Source: Candidatus Omnitrophota bacterium (lineage in GTDB: Bacteria; Omnitrophota; Gorgyraeia; Gygaellales; Profunditerraquicolaceae). From it: a stretch of 15,115 nucleotides of DNA. Position 1 is the first letter of the stretch. Each line of letters begins with the position of its first letter. Where the stretch lies: contig JAGUWZ010000090.1 of NCBI GenBank assembly GCA_020062065.1, forward strand, positions 1 through 15,115, given 5' to 3'. Under the pieces are notes generated by a model. It saw only the letters and a list, made by a program, of their open reading frames with translations, was not told the origin of the DNA and did no database searches. The translations under genes were made by a program, and so were the position numbers. Shown here piece after piece: positions 1-6,400 of this stretch.

Positions 1-2
1 CC

Positions 3-107
3 ACAACTACATGTGAAAGTCAACAAATAATACGTAACATTATTTATGAAGAGACCCACTTAGGTAAATCGCCTCAAGATATTCCATTCTGGCTCGTGGA
101 CTCATGA
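3..107 (+). CDS. C-terminal end of a probable transposase (partial, runs off the window start)
   Basis: An open frame enters from the left edge and ends at TGA 105-107. It gives about 34 residues, ending in EETHLGKSPQDIPFWLVDS. The 'GKSPxDIPxW' ending just before a stop resembles the tails of DDE transposases, but this is recognised by impression and no IS family can be named. Support comes from the next 100 bp, which contain two copies of a 23-bp repeat and a rough inverted copy around the stop codon, as expected at an insertion-sequence end. It could instead be the tail of an unrelated gene. No start or catalytic residues lie within the window. Confidence 0.45.
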   Translation, partial: TTTCESQQIIRNIIYEETHLGKSPQDIPFWLVDS

Positions 108-138
108 CAATACACCCCCTTTATAAGGGTATATTATC

Positions 139-206
139 GGGTAACATGAATTATGAGTCAACGATACCTTAAGAATTTATTTTGGGTAACATTTAATATG
201 AGTCAA
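139..206 (+). repeat. Two 23-bp direct repeats, probable insertion-sequence end
   Basis: GGGTAACAT..A.TATGAGTCAA occurs at 139-161 and again at 184-206, matching at 20 of 23 positions, with a 45-bp period. A rougher inverted version (containing GACTCATGAC) lies around 98-118, overlapping the transposase-like stop codon. The arrangement suits transposase-binding repeats at the end of an insertion sequence. Alternatively these are operator sites, since the second copy ends 20 bp upstream of the -35 box of the next promoter. The sequence alone does not decide. Confidence 0.5.
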
Positions 207-225
207 TTCGAAGAGTAAAAAAAAC

Positions 226-253
226 TTGACAGGTCTAAATATTATGGTATACT
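226..253 (+). promoter_or_regulatory. Strong sigma-70 type promoter for the leader-ANTAR-glnA unit
   Basis: The -35 box TTGACA (226-231) is a perfect consensus. After a 16-bp spacer comes TATACT (248-253), one mismatch from TATAAT. Transcription would start near 260. An A-tract lies immediately upstream of the -35 box. No gene starts for more than 280 bp downstream; the transcript first passes through a structured leader and a terminator. This suggests constitutive initiation with control at readthrough. Confidence 0.75.
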
Positions 254-415
254 TTTTTTCGCAAATAAAGCACATAGTTAGTGCTTAAAGAAAGGGAGTA
301 AGGTGGCGTTCGAAAGAGCGTCTTTTATTTCGTAGTCCTTTCTTTCAAGGTTAGAAGAATCGGATAAAAATATCTTTTTTAGTAGCAAAGTTTGCCAAGA
401 AGGACGTTTTCTTTT

Positions 416-433
416 TAGGACAATGGCGTTCTA
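416..433 (+). promoter_or_regulatory. Hexaloop hairpin, candidate ANTAR binding site overlapping the terminator
   Basis: TAGGAC (416-421) pairs with GTTCTA (428-433) in six pairs, one of them G-U, around the loop AATGGC (422-427). The loop has A at position 1 and G at position 4, the hallmark described for ANTAR-domain RNA targets. Its loop and 3' arm use the bases that form the 5' arm of the terminator (425-431), so the two folds exclude each other. Known ANTAR targets have two such hairpins. The expected upstream partner is not clear here: the best candidates are 268-286 (seven-base loop ATAGTTA) and 385-395 (two or three pairs around AAGTT). The assignment rests on structure and on the ANTAR gene downstream. 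Confidence 0.6.
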
Positions 434-472
434 TGCCAAATGTTTTGGCAGAAGAGCGCCTTTTTATTTTTT
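425..472 (+). terminator. Intrinsic terminator in the leader
   Basis: GGCGTTC (425-431) pairs with GAGCGCC (454-460) with one G-U pair. Above an internal loop, TGCCAAA (434-440) pairs with TTTGGCA (444-450) around a TGT loop. The hairpin is followed directly by TTTTTATTTTTT (461-472). This is a textbook rho-independent terminator placed before the genes it would switch off, which is why it is read as an attenuator and not as the end of an upstream gene: no complete gene precedes it after the promoter. Confidence 0.8.
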
Positions 473-543
473 ACGCTTCGATTGATTTGAGATAAATCTA
501 ATTATTATTGAAGAGTTTCTGAAATCGAAGAGGCCGACAAGAA

Positions 544-785
544 ATGACCAAAGATGAAATTTGGTTAGAGAAAACACTCGATGAGATAGAAGCTCAAATG
601 CGCCAGAATAACTTAGAAGGTCTAAAGCAATTGTAAAGAGTTTGGTTAGAGATGCTCTGAGGGCTTTAGAAGATACTCAGGTAGAGTGGGAACTCGACCA
701 TAATTCGAAAGAAATAAGAGAAGAGTTTGCTGTTGTGCGTCATTGTTTAGATTATCTAAAAAGGTTCTGTGAAGGAATGGCGTAA
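544..785 (+). pseudogene. Small helical protein of unknown function, broken by a frameshift
   Basis: ATG 544, preceded by AAGAGG, opens a 30-codon frame (MTKDEIWLEKTLDEIEAQM...) that stops at TAA 634-636. A second frame, open from 612, carries on as VKSLVRDALRALEDTQ... to TAA 783-785, so one missing base near 620-633 would join both parts into a protein of about 80 residues. Both parts are charged and predicted mostly helical, and no family was recognised. The second part ends 31 bp before the ANTAR regulator gene, so it would be the first gene behind the attenuator. The shift may be a real mutation or an assembly error. No classical -1 slippery heptamer is seen at the junction, so programmed frameshifting is unlikely. 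Confidence 0.45.
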
Positions 786-816
786 GTAAGGCTCTAAAGA
801 AAAAAGTAGGTGTTCA

Positions 817-1524
817 ATGGAGAGTATGCCCTTTGAAGAGCAGATAAAGGCTCTATCAAAAATAAGTAAAGCTATAACTTCAGATTTGTATTTAGAAGAT
901 ATCCTTCGCCTTATTGTTGTGGTGACCGCAGAGGCGATGGGTTCAAACATCTGCTCAATAATGCTCATTGATGAGAAGAAAAATGAGATTGTAATTAGGG
1001 CTACGCAAAGCGTAAGCGAAGAATATATCAAAAAACCGCCTTTAAAGATAGGAGAAGGGATTGCGGGAAAAGTAGCAAAAGAGAATAAACCCATAGCTAT
1101 TAAGGAGGTGATTAAAGAAAAAGAATATAAATATAAAGATATTGCAAAGAAAGAAGGGCTCTGCTCTCTTTTATGCGTTCCTTTGGCAGTGAAGGGTAAA
1201 GTTATCGGAGTTATTAATTGTTACACATCTACTCCTCATAATTTTACTGAGACAGAGATTGATATTTTGACCTCCATTGCTAATCAGGCAGCAGTGGCAA
1301 TTGAAAATACAGAGTTGATGGTAAAGTCTAAGGTTATCCAAGAGGAATTAGAGGCGCGCAAAAAAATTGAGCGGGCTAAGGGAATTTTGATGAAAGAAGA
1401 AGGCTTAACAGAGGAAGAGGCTTATAAAAAACTTCAAAGGTATAGCATGGATCACCGTAAGACCATGCATGAAGTGGCTGAAGCGATTATTTTAGCCAGT
1501 GATATAAAAAAGAAAATAAGATAA
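817..1524 (+). CDS. GAF-ANTAR transcription antitermination regulator
   Basis: This 235-residue protein has an N-terminal GAF sensor domain (about residues 25-165), a helical linker, and a C-terminal ANTAR domain (about 174-230) with the family pattern ERAKGILMKEEGLTEEEAY...RYSMDHRKTMHEVAEAI. ANTAR domains bind paired hairpins in nascent RNA and prevent intrinsic terminators from forming. Unlike many ANTAR proteins it has no receiver domain, so its input should come through the GAF domain, by a ligand or redox state. Cys46, Cys116, Cys120 and Cys135 lie in that domain. The start ATG 817 has AGTAGG at 805-810. The gene lies downstream of a leader with a matching RNA element and 34 bp before glnA, so nitrogen control of glnA and of itself is the obvious role. 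The ligand is unknown. Confidence 0.9.
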   Translation: MESMPFEEQIKALSKISKAITSDLYLEDILRLIVVVTAEAMGSNICSIMLIDEKKNEIVIRATQSVSEEYIKKPPLKIGEGIAGKVAKENKPIAIKEVIKEKEYKYKDIAKKEGLCSLLCVPLAVKGKVIGVINCYTSTPHNFTETEIDILTSIANQAAVAIENTELMVKSKVIQEELEARKKIERAKGILMKEEGLTEEEAYKKLQRYSMDHRKTMHEVAEAIILASDIKKKIR

Positions 1525-1558
1525 CATAGGATGTTACAAAGAAAAGGAGGAAGAACAC

Positions 1559-2890
1559 ATGGGTAATAAGAGCAGAGAAGAAATCTTAAAATTAGCAAAA
1601 GAAATGGATGTTAAATTTATCCGGCTATGGTTTACAGATATCTTGGGTCAAGTTAAAAGTTTCGCTATTACAGACAGTGAATTAGAAGGCGCATTAGAAA
1701 ATGGTATGGGATTTGATGGCTCATCAATTACTGGGTATCAATCAATTGAAGAAAGTGACATGATTGCTCTTCCGGATCCAAATACATTTCATATTCTTCC
1801 TTGGCGGCCTAAAGAAAAGGCAGTTGCCAGAATGATATGCGATATCTTAACACCAGATAGAAAGCCTTATGAAGGTGACCCAAGATATGTCTTAAAAAGA
1901 GCCTTAGAGCGGATGAAGAAAATGGGTTTTGATTATTATTATCTTGGTCCAGAGTTAGAATATTTTTATTTTAAAAATGACCAATTAACCGAAATTTTAG
2001 ATAAAGGTGGTTACTTTGATTTGACTACCCTTGATGGAGCTTCGGACTTAAGGCGCGACACAATTTTTGCGTTAGAAGCCATGGGAATTCAAATTGAATA
2101 TAGCCACCATGAGGTAGGTCCTAGCCAACATGAGATTGATATGAGATACCAAGATGCATTGAATATGGCAGACCATGTTATTACCTATCGGGTAGTGGTT
2201 AAAGAGATAGCTCAGAAACACGGTGTATATGCAACTTTTATGCCTAAGCCTCTATTTGGCGTGAATGGTAGCGGAATGCATACACATCAGTCACTATTTA
2301 AGGGCGATAAAAATGCCTTTTTCTCCAAGGACGATAAATATTACTTAAGCGATGTGGCAAAAAAATTTATTGCTGGCCAGCTAAAACACGCAAAGGAGAT
2401 GAGCGCAATATATGCCCAGTGGGTCAACTCCTACAAGCGACTTGTTCCTGGATATGAAGCACCAGTTTATATTGCCTGGTCACGCAGAAATAGATCGGCT
2501 TTAATTAGAGTGCCTGAGTATCATCCAGGAAAGGAGAAAGCAACCAGAGCAGAATTTAGGTCTCCAGATCCTGCTTGCAATCCATATTTGACATTTGCGG
2601 TAATGCTTCATGCAGGTCTTGAAGGTATTGAGAAAGGATACCAGTTACCTGAACCCATAGAAAAAAATCTATATCATTTATCTCCTGAAGAAAGGAAAGA
2701 GATGGGAATTGAATCTCTATCTGATAGCTTAGGAGAAGCAATTCTTATTGCTGAACAGAGCGGGATTGTTAAAAAGGCATTGGGGGAACATGTTTTTACC
2801 AGATTCATAGAACTAAAGAAAAAAGAATGGGAGGATTATCGAATACAGTTAACCAAGTATGAGTTGGATAACCTGCTTTCCATACTTTGA
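1559..2890 (+). CDS. glnA: Glutamine synthetase, type I (GSI-alpha-like)
   Basis: Catalyses ATP-dependent amidation of glutamate by ammonium to glutamine in the cytoplasm; the family forms dodecamers. The 443 residues are full length for the short GSI-alpha form found in Bacillus and Thermotoga. Visible motifs: GFDGSS at 51-56, GPELEYF (metal ligands Glu132, Glu134), HHEVGPSQHEID, the ATP signature NGSGMHTH (236-243), the flap PGYEAP with Glu300, and EFRSPDPACNPY (331-343). The 25-residue insertion of the adenylylated GSI-beta form is not apparent, although a Tyr (372, in EKNLYHLSPEE) sits where the adenylylated Tyr would be. Residue 62 is Ser where Bacillus subtilis has the feedback-inhibition residue Arg62. 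A strong ribosome site AAAGGAGG (1543-1550) fixes the start. It probably shares a transcript with the ANTAR regulator 34 bp upstream. Confidence 0.97.
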   Translation: MGNKSREEILKLAKEMDVKFIRLWFTDILGQVKSFAITDSELEGALENGMGFDGSSITGYQSIEESDMIALPDPNTFHILPWRPKEKAVARMICDILTPDRKPYEGDPRYVLKRALERMKKMGFDYYYLGPELEYFYFKNDQLTEILDKGGYFDLTTLDGASDLRRDTIFALEAMGIQIEYSHHEVGPSQHEIDMRYQDALNMADHVITYRVVVKEIAQKHGVYATFMPKPLFGVNGSGMHTHQSLFKGDKNAFFSKDDKYYLSDVAKKFIAGQLKHAKEMSAIYAQWVNSYKRLVPGYEAPVYIAWSRRNRSALIRVPEYHPGKEKATRAEFRSPDPACNPYLTFAVMLHAGLEGIEKGYQLPEPIEKNLYHLSPEERKEMGIESLSDSLGEAILIAEQSGIVKKALGEHVFTRFIELKKKEWEDYRIQLTKYELDNLLSIL

Positions 2891-2936
2891 TTTGGTTAGC
2901 CCTCGATAAGCTTATCTCAAGATTGAGATTAAAGGA

Positions 2937-2959
2937 CCAGGAACACTGGGGGATTTTTT
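2937..2959 (+). terminator. Weak candidate terminator after glnA
   Basis: CCAG/CTGG (2937-2940/2946-2949) forms a short hairpin followed, after four bases, by TTTTTT (2954-2959). A competing pairing CCAGGAA/TTCCTGG (2937-2943/2973-2979) has a longer stem but a large loop. The stem is short and the T-run is offset, so this is only a candidate. The palindromic repeat 45 bp further on could serve as a better transcript end. Confidence 0.3.
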
Positions 2960-3004
2960 AATAATCAGACTTTTCCTGGAAGATCAAAATAGTAGAATTA
3001 AGCT

Positions 3005-3162
3005 GATTTAATAACTAGTAAAATGATAATTTCAACCCAATTTTATTAACGCAGATTCTCGCAAATCAAACGCGGATTTTCGCAGATAAATCTTTAAATC
3101 TGCGTATATCTGCGTGCAATCTGCGTTCATCTGCGTTTAAAAAGATAGTTGTTAAATTGGCT
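3005..3162 (+). repeat. Palindromic dispersed repeat, copy 1 of 3
   Basis: A ~159-bp element present three times in the window, all in the same orientation (others at 11062-11221 and 13485-13643). It begins GATTTAATAACTAGTAAAAT and ends TTAAATTGGCT. The core is a large inverted repeat: four CGCAGAT-type units (3050-3087) at ~11-bp spacing face four ATCTGCG units (3098-3137), able to form a long hairpin. Outer ends carry a short inverted match (CAATTTTA... against ...TAAATTGG). There is no coding potential. It is probably a non-autonomous mobile or REP-like element. It lies between glnA and gltB. Confidence 0.85.
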
Positions 3163-3292
3163 GAGAATTAGAAAATAGAGAGATTTTGCCTTCCTTGGGC
3201 GATGCGAGGTAATCATCTCGCTGGGCAGCCTGGTGAATCTGTGAAACTCAACATTATTTTTTAAATTTTTGTGCCCATAATTTAAGCAGAAG

Positions 3293-3379
3293 ATGATTAC
3301 AGTTTTGGTATTAGAAGATGAAAAAAAGGTTTACAACCTACTTTCTGAAGCCTTGCGTAAGGAAGTATTCCTTTGTTGA
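3293..3379 (+). pseudogene. N-terminal fragment of a response-regulator receiver domain
   Basis: A 28-codon frame from ATG 3293 reads MITVLVLEDEKKVYNLLSEA and then LRKEVFLC before TGA 3377-3379. The hydrophobic beta strand followed by EDE and an amphipathic helix matches the first strand, acidic pocket and first helix of CheY-type receiver domains. Everything past the first ~25 residues is missing: the next 40 bp lead into gltB. It is likely the stub of a regulator lost by deletion. It is short, so a chance resemblance cannot be excluded, but the fit to the start of a receiver domain is good. Confidence 0.45.
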
Positions 3380-3424
3380 TGAGTCAGAGATAGGAATTAA
3401 TGTAGAGAAATGGAAGACAGAGCA

Positions 3425-6400
3425 ATGAAATATTATCATTTACCCAAAAAACAAGGATTATATGACCCCGCTTTTGAACATGATGCTTGTGGAGTAGGTT
3501 TTGTTTGTAATATCAAAGGCAAAAAGTCAAATGAGATTGTGCATTTGGGACTAAACGCCCTTAAACGTCTTTTACACCGTGGCGCAACTGGAGCTGACCC
3601 TAAGACCGGAGACGGAGCAGGCATCTTAATCCAAACTCCCCATGAATTTTTTAAAAAAGTTGCTTCTGACTTAAAGTTTGACCTGCCCAATTTAGGCGAT
3701 TATGGCACAGGCCTGGTATTTTTACCTCCTAACAAAAAAGAGCGTCAATTTTGTAAAAATGTTTTCTCTAAAATAATTAAGGAACAAGGGCAAACTATTT
3801 TGGGCTGGCGTAGGGTTCCAGTTGATGATACTGACATCGGCAAAACCGCACGCGAGACAGAACCAGTTATTGAACAAATCTTCATTGCCCGAAACTTAAG
3901 CCTTAAAATGCAAATAGATTTTGAAAGAAGACTTTATATTATTAGAAAAAAGACAGAAAATATTATCCGGCAATCAAAGTTAAAACAGAAATCCTATTTC
4001 TATATTACCAATATTTCCAGTCGCACCTTTTCCTATAAAGGACTGCTTATGTCAACACAGTTGGAGAAGTTCTTTTTGGACCTAAAAGACCCGGAGGTAA
4101 AAAGCGCTCTTTGTTTAATCCATGCCCGCTACTCAACCAATACTTTTCCCACCTGGGATTTGGCTCAACCATTTAGATTTTTAGCGCACAACGGAGAGAT
4201 AAACACATTAAGGGGTAATATCAACTGGATGCGGGCAAGGGAAGGGTGGTTAGAAAGTAAGTTATTTGGTAAAGAGCTAAAAAATATTTTTCCTATAGTC
4301 GTTCCAGGGGGAAGCGATTCGGCAACCATTGATAACGTCTTTGAATTTCTTGTTTTGGGAGGTCGGTCTTTACCACATGCGATGATGATGCTTATTCCTT
4401 CTGCCTGGGAACAGAATCCACTTTTGGATAAGAAAATCAGAGATTTTTACCGATACCATGCCTGTCTAATGGAACCCTGGGATGGACCAGCAGCCATTGC
4501 TTTTACTGATGGAACCAGTGTTGGTGCGGTTTTGGATAGAAATGGTCTTCGTCCCGCAAGATACATTGTTACTAAGAAAGATTTTGTGGTTATGGCTTCA
4601 GAAGTAGGAGTTTTAGATATTAAGCCCAATGATATCCTTATTTCAGGAAGGCTTGAGCCAGGAAAGATATTTTTTATTGATACAGAAGAAGGTCGTATTG
4701 TAGATGATAATGAGGTAAAAGAAATAATCTCAAGACGCAAAACCTATGGTGTTTGGCTTAAAGAAAATATGCTGGAACTTGAGCATCTGCATAGTGTTAG
4801 GTTTAAGAAAAAAAATGAAGAAGATACCTTGACTTTGCTAAAAGCATTTGGCTATACGCGCGAGGATTTAAAATTTATTATTAAACCTATGGTAGAAAAT
4901 GCTCAAGAACCTATGGGCTCAATGGGAGATGATACTCCCCATGCGGTTTTATCAAAAGAGCCCCGGCTTCTTTATGACTACTTTAAACAGTTATTTGCCC
5001 AGGTTACTAATCCCGCAATTGATCCTATACGTGAAGAGTTGGTGATGAGCCTGGAAAGTTATATAGGTCCAGAAAATAATCTTTTGGAGGAGACGCCTAT
5101 TCATTGTCACAAATTAAGGGTGAAGTATCCTATACTGACTAACGAGGAACTGGCTAAGATTCTTAATCTCAAAGAAAAGGGTTTTAAGACCAAAACAATT
5201 TCAACTCTTTTTTCCGCCAGAGATGGATTCCCCTCCGACAGAAAAGTCTCTAAAGAATTAGAATTTATGAAGACGCTGGATAAAATATGTAAAGAGGCAA
5301 CTCTGGCGATAAAAGAAGGTTATACCTTTATAATCTTAAGCGACCGGGGGGTAAATAAAGATTATGCCGCATTACCTTGTCTATTAGCCGCAGGCGCAGT
5401 ACATCATTACTTGGTAAGAAATGCCTTGCGCACGCAAATCGGGATAATTTTAGAAACCGCAGAACCCAGAGCGGTGCATCATTTTGCACTTTTATTCGGC
5501 TATGGAGCAGATTGTATCAATCCCTATCTTGCCTATGAGGCGGTTAAATGCATAGTTAAAGAAGAAAGATTGGGCCTGGATATCAAAACTGCTTTGAAAC
5601 ATTACATAAAAGCTTTAGAAAAAGGTATCTTAAAAATTCTTTCTAAGATGGGTATTTCAACCCTACAGAGTTATAGAGGCGCCCAAATTTACGAGGCCTT
5701 GGGATTGGATGAGGATGTAATTGAGCAATGTTTTAGCGGAACTGTATCCAGGATTGGTGGTGCGGGATTTAATGTAATTGCCAAGGAGAGTATTCTAAGG
5801 CACAGAGAGGCTTATCCCGAAAGGCAAATACAAGTTCCTTATTTAGCCACGGGTGGCGTATATCAGTGGAAGAGAGACGGTGAATTTCACTTATGGAATC
5901 CTGAGAGTATTGCGGCTCTTCAGGATGCGGTATGGAACCAAGATTATAAAAAATATAAGGAATTTACTCAACTTATTAATAACCAGTCTGACAATCCGAC
6001 GACATTGCGAGGTTTACTTAAGTTTAAGAGCTCAAAATCCATTCCTATTGAAGATGTTGAGTCTGTGGAGAAGATTGTAAAACGTTTTGCCACTGGCGCG
6101 ATGAGTTTCGGTTCTATAAGTAAAGAAGCGCATGAAACGATTGCCATTGCCATGAATAGAATGGGCGCGCGTTCTAATAGTGGTGAAGGCGGAGAGGATC
6201 CGGCAAGATTTTTTCCTCGGCCTAACGGAGACATAAGTCGCAGCGCAGTAAAGCAAGTTGCTTCAGGTAGATTTGGTGTTACCACCAATTATCTGGTTAA
6301 TGCTGATGAATTGCAGATAAAGATTGCTCAGGGCGCAAAGCCAGGAGAAGGCGGGCAGCTGCCTGGTCATAAAGTCAGTGTTACCATTGCCAGAACTCGT

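Larger units (their letters stand above)
260..472 (+). promoter_or_regulatory. Structured 5' leader, candidate ANTAR-controlled attenuator
   Basis: This is the untranslated leader between the promoter and the small frameshifted ORF. Visible structures: hairpin AAGCAC/GTGCTT (268-273/281-286, loop ATAGTTA); a 9-10 bp helix AAAGAAAGG/CCTTTCTTT (287-295/337-345) enclosing hairpin GGCGTTC-GAAA-GAGCGTC (305-322); a hexaloop hairpin (416-433); and a terminator (425-472). The sequence GGCGTTC begins a hairpin in both halves, at 305 and 425, so the leader looks like two related modules. TGCCAA occurs at 393-398 and inside the terminator at 434-439, so the upstream copy could pair with TTGGCA (445-450) as an alternative to the terminator stem. 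No known metabolite riboswitch was recognised. Confidence 0.6.

Noticed and set aside
544..636. Programmed -1 frameshifting in the small ORF
   Set aside because: No X-XXY-YYZ slippery heptamer or downstream stimulatory structure is visible near 620-636; a simple indel is more likely.
756..1094. Minus-strand frame of 112 codons over the GAF-ANTAR gene
   Set aside because: It lies antisense to a clearly coding gene with a recognised domain pattern and is an antisense shadow; no ribosome site or family resemblance.
3050..3137. Regularly spaced CGCAGAT/ATCTGCG units looked like a small CRISPR-like array
   Set aside because: Units are only 7-8 bp at ~11-bp spacing, switch orientation in the middle, and the whole block recurs three times; it is an inverted-repeat element with no spacer-repeat architecture and no cas genes.
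3180..3240. Hairpin GCGAG/CTCGC with flanking GC-rich arms upstream of gltB as a second ANTAR target or riboswitch
   Set aside because: The loop is eight bases without the A1/G4 pattern and no terminator overlaps it, so nothing supports antitermination there.
5968..6288. Minus-strand frames within gltB
   Set aside because: They overlap highly conserved FMN-domain codons of gltB and encode low-complexity, family-less sequence.
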